Origin: Luteimonas vadosa
Lineage (GTDB): Bacteria; Pseudomonadota; Gammaproteobacteria; Xanthomonadales; Xanthomonadaceae
DNA: 64,000 bases
Direction: 5' to 3'
Assembly (NCBI RefSeq): GCF_039543545.1
Contig: NZ_BAABJY010000001.1
Location: 868,001-932,000 of the forward strand
Within the stretch, counting starts at the first letter, position 1, and every line of letters begins with the position of its first letter. Positions 13,233-21,896 of this stretch are shown here, piece after piece. Below the pieces are notes generated by a model that was not told the DNA's origin, made no database searches, and saw nothing but the letters and a program-made list of their open reading frames with translations. Position numbers and translations under genes: made by a program.

Positions 13233-13342
13233 CCACGCAGCATGGCGGCGGACAGTCTCAATCCGTGAGACGCACCGGCGGCAGCGTTGCCGCCCCGCTC
13301 ACGGCGGTGGCGGGACACTGGCCCGCCGCACGGAGAGACGAG
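13233..13342. promoter_or_regulatory. Divergent promoter region of the two DNA-repair gene groups
   Basis: 110 bases separate the start codons of the radical-SAM gene (minus) and the PPOX-family gene (plus). It must serve at least the minus-strand pair and probably the plus-strand series. I found no convincing LexA-type palindrome. Confidence 0.4.
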
Positions 13343-13840
13343 ATGAACGATTCATCCACCGATGCGCAGCGCGAAAAGCTTGCCAAGCTGGTCGGCACGT
13401 TCGGCACCGCCATGTTGTCCACGGTGGATGGCGGCGGCCGCATCGTGGCGCGCCCGATGACGCCGTTGGGCGATGACTTCGAAGGCGTGTTCTGGTTCGC
13501 CACGGAGACCGACAACCCCGCGGCCGAGGACATCCGCGCCCGCCCCGCGGTCCACGTCGGCCTGATGCACGAGGGCGACAACCATTACGTGTCGGCATCG
13601 GGCCGCGCCGAGGTGGTGACCGACCGCGCCCAGATCGAACGGCTCTGGTCGCCGGCCCTGGACGTCTTCTTCAAGGGCGGCAAGTACGACCCCAACGTCT
13701 GCCTGCTGCGCGTGGACGTGGACGAGGCCAGCTACTGGGACGGGCCGGGCAACCTGCTCACCAAGCTGGCGTACTTCGCCACCGTCGCCGCCACCGGCAA
13801 GCACGATGCCTTGAGCGATACCGGCACCGTCGATCCCTGA
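13343..13840 (+). CDS. Pyridoxamine 5'-phosphate oxidase-family (general stress protein 26-like) protein
   Basis: 165-residue split-barrel flavin- or F420-type fold of the PPOX superfamily, general-stress-protein branch. Recognisable elements are MLSTVDGGGRIVARPMTP near the N-terminus, FWFATETDNPAAEDI, then VHVGLMHEGDNHYVSASGRAEVV and a C-terminal LLRVDVDEASYWD. These proteins bind flavin and are linked to stress resistance; the substrate is unknown. ATG 13343 has GGAG 7 bases upstream. It ends 16 bases before the ligase-associated exonuclease gene, so it may be the first gene of that operon. Confidence 0.85.
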   Translation: MNDSSTDAQREKLAKLVGTFGTAMLSTVDGGGRIVARPMTPLGDDFEGVFWFATETDNPAAEDIRARPAVHVGLMHEGDNHYVSASGRAEVVTDRAQIERLWSPALDVFFKGGKYDPNVCLLRVDVDEASYWDGPGNLLTKLAYFATVAATGKHDALSDTGTVDP

Positions 13841-13856
13841 GCCGGGCGCGCGCGGC

Positions 13857-14864
13857 ATGCCCGACCTGGTCGAGATGCGCCCCGAGGGGCTCTATTGCCC
13901 CGTCGGCGACTTCCACATCGATCCGTCCAGACCCGTGCCGCGCGCGGTGGTCACCCACGGGCATGCGGACCATGCGCGCGCCGGCATGGGGCGATACCAC
14001 GTCGCGGCCGCCGGACTGCCGATCCTGCAGTGGCGGCTGGGTGCGCAGGACTACGTGGCGCACCAGTACGGCGAGCCGTTCGAACTGGGCGGCGCACGCG
14101 TGTCGCTGCATCCGGCCGGGCACGTGCTCGGCTCGGCGCAGGTGCGCATCGAGGCCGGCGGCGAGACCTGGGTCGCGTCGGGCGACTACAAACGGCAACA
14201 CGATCCCACGTGCGCACCGTTCGAGGTCGTGCCGTGCGATGTGTTCATCACCGAGGCGACCTTCGGCCTGCCGGTGTATCGCTGGCCGGAGACGCCCGAG
14301 GTGGCGCGCGAACTGCTGCAGTGGCGCGACGAATGCGCCGCCAACGGCGAGGTGGCCATCCTCTACTCCTATGCGCTGGGCAAGGCGCAGCGCGTGCTCG
14401 CCGAACTGGCCGCGCTGGGCGACATGGAACCCGTGTGGCTGCACGGCGCGATCGACGCCGGCGTGCAGGTCTATCGGGAGGCGGGCATCGGCATGGTCGA
14501 GACGCGGCGCGTCGCCGATGCCTCGAAAGACGCCGACTTCGCCGGGCGGCTGGTGATCGCGCCGCCCTCGGCCGCGGGCAGCCCGTGGATTCGTCGTTTC
14601 CGGCGGGCGCAACAGGGGTTCGCTTCCGGCTGGATGCGCTTGCGCGGCAACCGGCGTCGCGGCAACTACGACCGCGGCTTCGTCCTGTCGGACCATGCCG
14701 ACTGGCCCGCCCTGCTGCGCACCGTGCGCGAGACCGGCGCGCGCCGGGTCATCGCCATGCATGGCAACACCGATGCGCTGGTGCGCTGGCTCAACGAGGA
14801 TGGCGTCGACACCGGCACCTTCGCGGTGGCCACGCGGCCCTCCGGCGACGACGGGGGCGACTGA
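13857..14864 (+). CDS. Ligase-associated DNA exonuclease (metallo-beta-lactamase/beta-CASP fold)
   Basis: 335 residues. The metallo-beta-lactamase signature HGHADH (His34-His39) binds the two catalytic metals. HPAGHVLGSAQV and SGDYKRQ are further metal and active-site segments, and the C-terminal half has the beta-CASP-like order ending DHADWPALL and VIAMHGN. Family knowledge: TIGR04122-type exonucleases encoded with an ATP-dependent ligase and Lhr-like helicase, presumably trimming DNA ends before sealing. Its TGA overlaps the ligase ATG by one base. First of four overlapping genes. Confidence 0.92.
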   Translation: MPDLVEMRPEGLYCPVGDFHIDPSRPVPRAVVTHGHADHARAGMGRYHVAAAGLPILQWRLGAQDYVAHQYGEPFELGGARVSLHPAGHVLGSAQVRIEAGGETWVASGDYKRQHDPTCAPFEVVPCDVFITEATFGLPVYRWPETPEVARELLQWRDECAANGEVAILYSYALGKAQRVLAELAALGDMEPVWLHGAIDAGVQVYREAGIGMVETRRVADASKDADFAGRLVIAPPSAAGSPWIRRFRRAQQGFASGWMRLRGNRRRGNYDRGFVLSDHADWPALLRTVRETGARRVIAMHGNTDALVRWLNEDGVDTGTFAVATRPSGDDGGD

Positions 14865-16582
14865 TGCGCCGCTTCGCCCGCTTGTACTGGCGGCTGGATC
14901 GCAGCACGTCGACGCTCGACAAGCGCGCCGCGCTGGTCGACTACTTCCGCGAGGCCCCGCCCGCCGACGCGGCGTGGGCCCTGTGGCTGCTCACCGGCGG
15001 CAAGGTGGGTGGCGTGACGCTGAAGGGACGCAAGGCCCGCATCGCCAATACCCGCGAGCTGCGCGACTGGATCGCCGAGGCCAGCGGCAACCCCGGCTGG
15101 CTGGTGGATGCCAGCTACGACCAGGTCGGCGACCTGGCCGAGACCCTGGCCCTGCTGCTGGACGATCCGGCCGAACGCCACGCGGACATCGGCCTTGCCG
15201 AATGGATCGAGCAGCGCCTGGCGCCGGTCGCCAACGGCGCACCCGAGGCGCGACGCGCGGTCGTGGTGGCGGCATGGCGCAGCCTGCCATTCGAGGAGCG
15301 GCTGGTGTTCAACAAGCTGCTCACCGGCGCCTTGCGCGTGGGCGTCTCGCAGGGCCTGGTGCAGAAGGCGCTCGCCGAACTCTCCGGCGTCGACGTCGCC
15401 CTGCTCGCGCAGCGCTTGATGGGGGCGTGGACGCCTTCGCCCGGATTCATGCAGCGCCTGCTGTCGACCCAGTCGCAGCCCGGCGACGCGGCGCTGCCAT
15501 ACCCATTCTTCCTGGCCTCGCCGCTGGAAACGGCGTTGCGCCCGTCGCCCCCGGTGGCGGGAACGGTGGGTGCGGGCGACGCGGCGACCGGTCTGGATGC
15601 GGCGACGGCGCTGGCCAACGACCCGGTGGCCGTCGAACGGGCGCTGGGATCGATCGACGACTGGTTGCTGGAGTGGAAGTGGGACGGCATCCGCGTGCAG
15701 CTGATCCGGCGCGATGGCGACATCGCCCTGTGGTCGCGCGGCGAGGAACGCATGGACGGGCGCTTCCCGGAGATCGAAGGCGCGCTCGCCGCCTTGCCGC
15801 GCAACGCCGTGCTCGACGGCGAGCTACTGGCCTGGCGCGACGGCGAGGACGCGCCGCTGCCGTTCACCGCGCTGCAGAAGCGCATCCAGCGTCGCAAGCC
15901 GGGCGCGCGGACGCTGGAAGCAACGCCGGTGCGCGTCGTCGCCTACGACCTGCTCGAGCTCGATGGCGAAGACCTGCGCGAGCGCCCCCTGGTCGAACGC
16001 CGCGCCTTGCTCGAGCAGCTGCTGGACGCGGCCGATGCGCCCTTGCTGCAAGCCTCGCCGCGGGTGGTGGCGGACGACTGGCCGGCGGCGGCGGGTTTGC
16101 GCGAAGGCGCGCGGGCGCGTGGCGTCGAAGGGCTCATGGTCAAGCGCCTGGCGTCCCCGTACCGGCACGGTCGCAAGCGCGGCGACTGGTGGAAGTGGAA
16201 GATCGATCCGCTCACGATCGACGCGGTCATGCTCTATGCGCAAAGCGGGCACGGACGCCGCAGCACGCTCTACACCGACTACACCTTCGGCCTGTGGGAT
16301 GGCGAGGTGCTGGTGCCGGTGGCCAAAGCGTATTCGGGCCTCGACGATGCCGAGATCCTCGCGCTGGACCGCTGGATCCGTGCCCACACCACGGAGCGCT
16401 TCGGGCCGGTGCGCGCGGTGGAGCCGGTGCAGGTGTTCGAACTCGGGTTCGAGGCCGTCAACCATTCCAGGCGCCACAAGTCCGGCATCGCGGTGCGCTT
16501 CCCGCGCATCCTGCGCTGGCGCCACGACAAGCCGCCTGCCGAGGCCGACGCGCTCGCGACCCTGCAGGCGCTGGCGCGATGA
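14864..16582 (+). CDS. ATP-dependent DNA ligase (LigB/LigC-like repair ligase)
   Basis: 572 residues; seals nicks using ATP, distinct from the NAD-dependent LigA that replicates the chromosome. N-terminal ligase domain (about 1-230, MRRFARLYWRLDRSTSTLDK), then nucleotidyltransferase motif I EWKWDG with the adenylated Lys272, motif III-like LDGELLAW, motif IV GVEGLMVK and motif V WWKWKIDP, followed by an OB-fold ending in GIAVRFPRI. ATG 14864 overlaps the preceding stop as TGATG; its own TGA overlaps the helicase ATG as ATGA, so the three proteins are made in a coupled fashion. Confidence 0.96.
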   Translation: MRRFARLYWRLDRSTSTLDKRAALVDYFREAPPADAAWALWLLTGGKVGGVTLKGRKARIANTRELRDWIAEASGNPGWLVDASYDQVGDLAETLALLLDDPAERHADIGLAEWIEQRLAPVANGAPEARRAVVVAAWRSLPFEERLVFNKLLTGALRVGVSQGLVQKALAELSGVDVALLAQRLMGAWTPSPGFMQRLLSTQSQPGDAALPYPFFLASPLETALRPSPPVAGTVGAGDAATGLDAATALANDPVAVERALGSIDDWLLEWKWDGIRVQLIRRDGDIALWSRGEERMDGRFPEIEGALAALPRNAVLDGELLAWRDGEDAPLPFTALQKRIQRRKPGARTLEATPVRVVAYDLLELDGEDLRERPLVERRALLEQLLDAADAPLLQASPRVVADDWPAAAGLREGARARGVEGLMVKRLASPYRHGRKRGDWWKWKIDPLTIDAVMLYAQSGHGRRSTLYTDYTFGLWDGEVLVPVAKAYSGLDDAEILALDRWIRAHTTERFGPVRAVEPVQVFELGFEAVNHSRRHKSGIAVRFPRILRWRHDKPPAEADALATLQALAR

Positions 16583-19170
16583 ACGACTCCGGCAAGCGGG
16601 CGCGCAAGGCGCGGCGGCGCACGCCGGCAACGCGCGCCGTCTCGGATTCGCCGGGCGCAGCGCGCAAGAGCCAGGGTGCCGAGGCGCCGGTGGGTGGCCG
16701 CAAGCGCTTCGACCAGCCGCTGGCGGACTGGTTCGCCGTGCAGGGCTGGACGCCCGCACCGTTCCAGCGCGAGGCGTGGCGGCGCTATCGCCGCGGCGAG
16801 TCCGGGCTGCTGGTCACGCCCACCGGCAGCGGCAAGACGCTCGCGGTGCTCGGCGGCCCGTTGCTCGAGGCCTTGGCCGGGGGCGAAGCAGGCCGTCCCG
16901 TGACCCGGAAGGCCGGCAAGGCCGGCAAGGCCGACGGCCCGCGGGTCCGGCTGCTGTGGGTCACGCCCTTGCGCGCGCTGGCCAACGACACGGTGCGCGC
17001 GCTGCGCGAACCGATCGAAGCGCTCGGGTTGCCGTGGACGGTGGCGATGCGCACCGGTGACGCCAGCACGCGGGACAAGCGCCTGGCCCGGCAGGGCCGC
17101 GCCGACGTGCTGGTGATCACCCCCGAATCGCTGGCCCTGCTGCTGACCTACCCGGAAACCCAGGCACGGCTGTCCGGTCTGCGCGCCGTGGTCGTGGACG
17201 AGTGGCACGAACTGCTCGGCAACAAGCGCGGCGTGCTGCTGCAGCTCTGCCTGGCGCGACTGCGCGCGTGGAACCCGGCGATGCGCCTGTGGGGCCTGTC
17301 GGCCACGCTGGGCAACCTCGAACAGGCCCGCGACGTCCTCCTGCCGCACATGCCGGACGCGGCCATCGTCCGCGCCGCCAAACCGCGCACGCTGACCTTG
17401 GAGACCCTGCTTCCCGAGCAGGGCGAACGCTTCCCCTGGGCCGGGCACCTGGGCCTGTCGCAGGTGCAGCGCGTCGCGGCGCGCCTGCAGCAGGCGCGCA
17501 CCACCCTGCTGTTCGCCAACACGCGCGCGCAGGCCGAACTGTGGCATCGCGCCTTGGCATCGGTCTGGCTCGAGGCACCGGAGACGCTCGCGCTGCACCA
17601 TGGCTCGCTGGACCCCAAGCTGCGGCAGGCGGCGGAGCAGGGATTGCGCGAAGGGCGCGTGCGCTGCGTGGTGGCGACCTCCAGCCTCGACCTCGGCGTG
17701 GACTTCCCCACCGTGGACCAGGTCATCCAGATCGGCAGCCCGAAGGGCGTGGCCCGCCTGCTGCAGCGCGCGGGGCGGGCGCGCCACCGACCGGGGGAAG
17801 CCGGCCACGTCGTCTGCGCGCCGACCCACGCGCTGGAGGTGGCCGAGTACGCCGCCGCGCGCGAGGCGCTGCGCGCAGGCGAGGTCGAGGCACGACGGCC
17901 GCCGACGCTGGCGCTGGATGTACTCGCCCAGCATTGCGTGACGCTGGCGCTGGCCGGCGGGTTCGAGTCCGCGTCGCTGCTGCGGGAAGTCCGCGGCACG
18001 CATGCGTTCGCGGGCGTGACCGACGCGCAGTGGCAGGCCGTGCTCGCCTTCGTCGTGCAGGGCGGGGAGGCGTTGCAGCATTACCCGGACTACCGCCGCG
18101 TGGTGCGCGACGACGACGGCCTGTACCGCGTGCACGATCGCCGCATCGCGTTCCGCCATCGCCTCTCCATCGGCACCATCGCCAGCGACGGCGCCATGCA
18201 GGTGCGCCTGCTGCGCGGCAAGCCGCTGGGCAGCGTCGAGGAAGGCTTCCTGGCCAGGCTGCGCCCGGGCGACCGCTTCCAGTTCGCGGGGCGGACGCTG
18301 GAACTCGTGCGGTTCAAGGACATGGTCGGCTACGTGCGTCTGGCAGCGCGGACCGAGGGCATCGTCCCCCGCTGGCAGGGCGGGCGGATGCCCCTGTCCG
18401 GCGAACTGGGCGCGCGCGTCGCCGAGGTGCTGGCGGCGCCGCCCAGGTCGCCCGAACTGCGCGCCTTGCGTCCGCTGCTGGCGCTGCAGCGGGAGCTGTC
18501 TGCGATGCCGTCGCGCGACGGGCTGCTGGCCGAGTTCGCGCGCACGCGCCAGGGCTGGCACCTCTTCCTGTTCCCGTTCGCGGGGCGCGCCGTGCACGAA
18601 GGACTCGCCGCCCTGCTTGCGCTGCGCTGGAGTCGCCGGGCGCCCAACAGCTTCTCCTTCGCGGTCAACGACTACGGCCTGGCGCTCACCGCGCAGGCCA
18701 CGGTCGCCCCGGATGTCGACCTGTTGCGTGCCCTGTTGTCCGGCGAAGGCCTCGTGGACGACCTGCAGGACGGCATGAACCTCACCGAACTGGCGCGCCG
18801 CCAGTTCCGTGAAGTGGCGCGGGTGGCAGGCCTGTTGCCGCCCTCGCTGCCCGGCCGCGCGGCGCGCAGCCTGCGCCAGCTGCAGGCCTCCAGCGGACTG
18901 CTGTTCGATGTCCTCCGCCAGCATGATCCCGGGCACATGCTCCTGCGCCAGGCGGAGCGCGAGGTGCTCGAGGCGCAGCTCGAGGTGCGCGCGCTCGAGG
19001 CGCTGCTCGCGCGCATCGAGACTTCGCCCATCGACCTGCAGCGTCCGCGCAGCCTGACGCCGCTTGCGTTCCCGCTGTGGGCCGAGGGCATGCGCGGCAG
19101 CCTGAGCAACGAGGACTGGAAGACCCGCGTGCGGCGTGCGGCGCAGCGACTGGAACAGCGCCATGGCTGA
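16579..19170 (+). CDS. lhr: Ligase-associated DEXH/Lhr-type DNA helicase
   Basis: 863-residue superfamily-2 helicase of the Lhr-Core type. Walker A TPTGSGKT (Lys86), DEWH Walker B in VVVDEWHELLG, motif III GLSATLG, and RecA2 elements TTLLFANTRAQAE, SSLDLGVDFPTVDQVIQ and motif VI LQRAGRARHRPG. A winged-helix and Lhr-specific C-terminal region follow. The N-terminus (residues 1-35) is a basic, Arg/Lys-rich tail. Lhr-Core helicases translocate 3' to 5' on single-stranded DNA and unwind RNA:DNA hybrids; here it presumably works with the ligase, exonuclease and PdeM. Overlaps both neighbours (4 and 8 bases). Confidence 0.95.
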   Translation: MNDSGKRARKARRRTPATRAVSDSPGAARKSQGAEAPVGGRKRFDQPLADWFAVQGWTPAPFQREAWRRYRRGESGLLVTPTGSGKTLAVLGGPLLEALAGGEAGRPVTRKAGKAGKADGPRVRLLWVTPLRALANDTVRALREPIEALGLPWTVAMRTGDASTRDKRLARQGRADVLVITPESLALLLTYPETQARLSGLRAVVVDEWHELLGNKRGVLLQLCLARLRAWNPAMRLWGLSATLGNLEQARDVLLPHMPDAAIVRAAKPRTLTLETLLPEQGERFPWAGHLGLSQVQRVAARLQQARTTLLFANTRAQAELWHRALASVWLEAPETLALHHGSLDPKLRQAAEQGLREGRVRCVVATSSLDLGVDFPTVDQVIQIGSPKGVARLLQRAGRARHRPGEAGHVVCAPTHALEVAEYAAAREALRAGEVEARRPPTLALDVLAQHCVTLALAGGFESASLLREVRGTHAFAGVTDAQWQAVLAFVVQGGEALQHYPDYRRVVRDDDGLYRVHDRRIAFRHRLSIGTIASDGAMQVRLLRGKPLGSVEEGFLARLRPGDRFQFAGRTLELVRFKDMVGYVRLAARTEGIVPRWQGGRMPLSGELGARVAEVLAAPPRSPELRALRPLLALQRELSAMPSRDGLLAEFARTRQGWHLFLFPFAGRAVHEGLAALLALRWSRRAPNSFSFAVNDYGLALTAQATVAPDVDLLRALLSGEGLVDDLQDGMNLTELARRQFREVARVAGLLPPSLPGRAARSLRQLQASSGLLFDVLRQHDPGHMLLRQAEREVLEAQLEVRALEALLARIETSPIDLQRPRSLTPLAFPLWAEGMRGSLSNEDWKTRVRRAAQRLEQRHG

Positions 19171-19807
19171 CGCGCTCGAGGTGTCGGTCGCCGGCGTGCC
19201 CTTGCGCCTGCTCGCGGATCGCGCGTTGCACTGGCCCGAGCGCGCGCGCCTGGTGGTCGCGGACCTGCACCTGGGCAAGGGCGACGTCTTCCGCGCGGCC
19301 GGCATTCCCGTTCCCAGCGGGGGCACGGCGCACGACCTGGAGCGGCTCGCGACACTGTTGCGCGACACGCGGGCGACGGCGCTCTGGGTGCTCGGCGACT
19401 TTCTCCACGGCCCGTGGCCGGACCCGGTGGCGTCCGCGTGGCGCGCGTTCCGGGAGGCGCATGCCGACGTGGACATGCTCGTCGTGCGCGGCAACCACGA
19501 TCGTGCCCTGGATGCCGGCGCGGCCGGGGTGCGCGAAGTCGCGCGCTCGATCCACGACGGTCCATTCGAATTCCGCCACGCACCGCCCGGGACTCCCGGC
19601 GGAGCGCACGTGGTCTGCGGGCACGTGCATCCGGTGGTGCGCTTGCGTGGCGCCGGCCGGTTCCCGCTGTTCTGGATGCAACCCGATGCGCTGGTGCTGC
19701 CGGCGTTCTCGCGGTTCTCGGGCGGTTTCGCGGTGCGCGGGTCCGACAGCGCCGGCAGCGTCGTGTGCAATGGCGAGCAGCTGGTGCGACTTCCCGGGAC
19801 GGCTTGA
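19163..19807 (+). CDS. pdeM: Ligase-associated DNA damage response endonuclease PdeM
   Basis: 214-residue calcineurin-like metallophosphoesterase. All metal motifs are visible: DLHLG near residue 34, GDFLHG, the GNHD motif in VRGNHDRAL, and GHVHP near the C-terminus. Family knowledge: the MPE encoded with Lhr-Core helicase is a manganese-dependent DNA endonuclease/phosphodiesterase. ATG 19163 lies inside the helicase gene's last codons (8-base overlap), making it the last member of the four-gene module; an upstream in-frame start would overlap the helicase further. Confidence 0.93.
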   Translation: MADALEVSVAGVPLRLLADRALHWPERARLVVADLHLGKGDVFRAAGIPVPSGGTAHDLERLATLLRDTRATALWVLGDFLHGPWPDPVASAWRAFREAHADVDMLVVRGNHDRALDAGAAGVREVARSIHDGPFEFRHAPPGTPGGAHVVCGHVHPVVRLRGAGRFPLFWMQPDALVLPAFSRFSGGFAVRGSDSAGSVVCNGEQLVRLPGTA

Positions 19808-19922
19808 GCGCAGCCGTTGGTGCGTCTTCGGAAAGGCCCGCCTGGCTCGAGCCTGACACCCGCCGCCGCATGCGGCATCATCGATGGTCCCGGAGCCCCG
19901 CTCCCGCCAGCCTGGAGTCCAC

Positions 19923-21788
19923 ATGCGCCGCGTCCTCACGGTATCCGTCCTTTCCCTTGCATTGCTCACCGCGTGTGCCTCCGCTCCGCCGGAGACCGGC
20001 AGCGCTTCGGCCGCGTCGCGTGCCGACCAGGCCGCCGCGACGTCCGAGGATGCGCGCCTGAATGCGTGGTTCGAGCGCAAGTACGAGGAGAACCTGCAGC
20101 GCAACCCGATGCAGATGACGATGCTCGGCCGCAAGGACCGCTACTCGGAGCTCGACGACATGTCGCGCGAAGCGGCCCGCGCGGACCTCGCCTGGATGGC
20201 CGCGGCGGTGGATGAGATGAAGGCCACCTTCGATCGCGATGCGCTGGGCGACGAGGCGCGGTTGTCGTGGGACCTGTTCGAGTACCAGCTGCAGGCCGCG
20301 CAGGCCGCCGACCGCTTCGCCGACCACCGCTATCCCTTCGAGCAGATGGGCGGCGCGCAGTCGTTCATGCCGACCTTCATGATCAATTTCCACAAGGTCG
20401 ACACTGCCGAGGACTACGCGGCCTATGTGTCGCGCCTGCGCGAGGTGCCGCGTGCCTTCGGCCGGCTGATGGACCAGGTGGAGCGCTCGGCGGAACTGGG
20501 CATCCGGCCGCCGCGCTTCGCGCACGAGGGCGTGATCGAGCAGGCGCGCAAGGTCGTCACCGGCGCGCCGTTCACCGATGGCAAGAACAGCGCGCTGTGG
20601 GCCGATGCCCAGGCCAAGGCCGATGCCCTGGTGAAGGACGGCAAGATCGATGCGGACCAGGCCAAGGCGCTGAAGGCCGATGCCCGCGCCGCGCTGGTGG
20701 AGGCGGTGCAGCCGGCCTTCGAAGGCGTGATCGCCTGGTTCGAGGCCGACCTGCCCAACGCCGCGGTCAACCCGTCCGGCGTCGGCACCACGCATCCCGA
20801 TGGCGCGGCCTTCTACGCCCAGCGCCTGCGCGCCTCGACGACCACCGACATGACGCCCGAACAGGTCCACCAGCTGGGCCTGGACGAGGTCAAGCGCATC
20901 CGCGGCGAGATGGAAGCGCTGAAGGACAAGGTCGGCTTCAAGGGCGACCTGCAGGCCTTCTTCAAGTTCGTCGACACCGACCGCCGCTTCAAGTACCCCA
21001 ATACCGATGCCGGCCGCCAGGCCTACATCGACGACGCCACCAAGGCGATCGCCACGATCAAGCAGCAGTTGCCGAAGTACTTCGGCCTGCTGCCGAAAGC
21101 CGACCTGGTGGTCAAGCGCGTGGAGCCGTACCGCGAGGTCGACGGCGCCGCGCAGCATTACTTCCGCAGCAGCCCGGACGGCTCGCGCCCGGGCGTGTAC
21201 TACGCCCACCTGTCGGACATGGAGGCGATGCCGAAGACCACGCTGGAGGTCATCGCGTACCACGAAGGCCTGCCGGGCCACCACATGCAGATCGCCATCG
21301 CGCAGGAGCTCGAGGGCGTGCCCGAGTTCCGCAAGCAGGCCGGCTTCACCGCCTACTCCGAAGGCTGGGGCCTGTACTCGGAGTGGCTGGCACGCGAGAT
21401 GCCAGGAACCTACACCGATCCGTACTCCGAGTACGGCCGCCTGACCTCGGAGATGTGGCGCGCGATCCGGCTGGTGGTCGACACCGGCCTGCACGCCAAG
21501 GGCTGGACGCAGAAGCAGGCCGCCGACTACATGGCCGCGAACAGCTCCATCCCGAACGAGGCGATCCAGGCCGAAGTCCGCCGCTACATCACCTGGCCCG
21601 GCCAGGCCACGGCCTACAAGGTCGGCATGATCAAGATCCAGCAGCTGCGCGCCAAGGCCGAGCGGGAGCTGGGCGCGGACTTCGACATCCGCGGCTTCCA
21701 CGACACCATCCTGGGCGGCGGCGCGATGCCGCTGCATCTGCTGGAGCGGCGCGTGGACCAGTGGATCGCGGGGAAGAAGCGGGCCTGA
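19923..21788 (+). CDS. DUF885-family lipoprotein (putative zinc metallopeptidase)
   Basis: 621 residues. N-terminal lipoprotein signal MRRVLTVSVLSLALLTAC with the lipobox LLTA-C at Cys18, so it should be anchored in the periplasm or outer membrane. The mature part is a DUF885 domain: helical, with the signature YHEGLPGHHMQ that resembles an HExxH-related zinc site, and later FTAYSEGWGLYSE, also conserved in the family. Members are thought to be dipeptide- or oligopeptide-cleaving metallopeptidases; activity has rarely been shown. ATG 19923 has GGAG about 8 bases upstream and gives the complete lipobox. A strong hairpin follows at 21800. Confidence 0.92.
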   Translation: MRRVLTVSVLSLALLTACASAPPETGSASAASRADQAAATSEDARLNAWFERKYEENLQRNPMQMTMLGRKDRYSELDDMSREAARADLAWMAAAVDEMKATFDRDALGDEARLSWDLFEYQLQAAQAADRFADHRYPFEQMGGAQSFMPTFMINFHKVDTAEDYAAYVSRLREVPRAFGRLMDQVERSAELGIRPPRFAHEGVIEQARKVVTGAPFTDGKNSALWADAQAKADALVKDGKIDADQAKALKADARAALVEAVQPAFEGVIAWFEADLPNAAVNPSGVGTTHPDGAAFYAQRLRASTTTDMTPEQVHQLGLDEVKRIRGEMEALKDKVGFKGDLQAFFKFVDTDRRFKYPNTDAGRQAYIDDATKAIATIKQQLPKYFGLLPKADLVVKRVEPYREVDGAAQHYFRSSPDGSRPGVYYAHLSDMEAMPKTTLEVIAYHEGLPGHHMQIAIAQELEGVPEFRKQAGFTAYSEGWGLYSEWLAREMPGTYTDPYSEYGRLTSEMWRAIRLVVDTGLHAKGWTQKQAADYMAANSSIPNEAIQAEVRRYITWPGQATAYKVGMIKIQQLRAKAERELGADFDIRGFHDTILGGGAMPLHLLERRVDQWIAGKKRA

Positions 21789-21799
21789 CCCACCGGTGA

Positions 21800-21831
21800 C
21801 CCGGCGCCGCCGTACGTGCGGCGGCGCCGGG
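21800..21831. terminator. 13-bp perfect GC hairpin between convergent genes
   Basis: CCCGGCGCCGCCG - TACGTG - CGGCGGCGCCGGG, perfectly paired, 11 bases after the DUF885 stop and before the end of the convergent kinase gene. No T-run on either strand, so it is terminator-like rather than a classical intrinsic terminator. Confidence 0.55.
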
Positions 21832-21896
21832 CTGCGGCAGCTGTGCCGTCTGGGTTGGCCTCCCCGCGCGGCGCGGGCCGGGTCGATCGCCGTCGC

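Noticed and set aside
13895..14863. Longer N-terminus for the DNA ligase
   Set aside because: Sequence upstream of ATG 14864 in this frame overlaps the exonuclease gene and is Arg-rich. The ligase family starts near MRRFARLYWRLD.
14695..16578. Longer N-terminus for the Lhr-type helicase
   Set aside because: It would overlap the whole ligase gene; the ATGA junction at 16579 is typical for coupled genes.
16279..19881. Very long open frame on the minus strand opposite the ligase and Lhr genes
   Set aside because: It overlaps three well-supported genes and reads as Arg/Gln/Ala-rich sequence without domains, a mirror effect of high-GC codon use.
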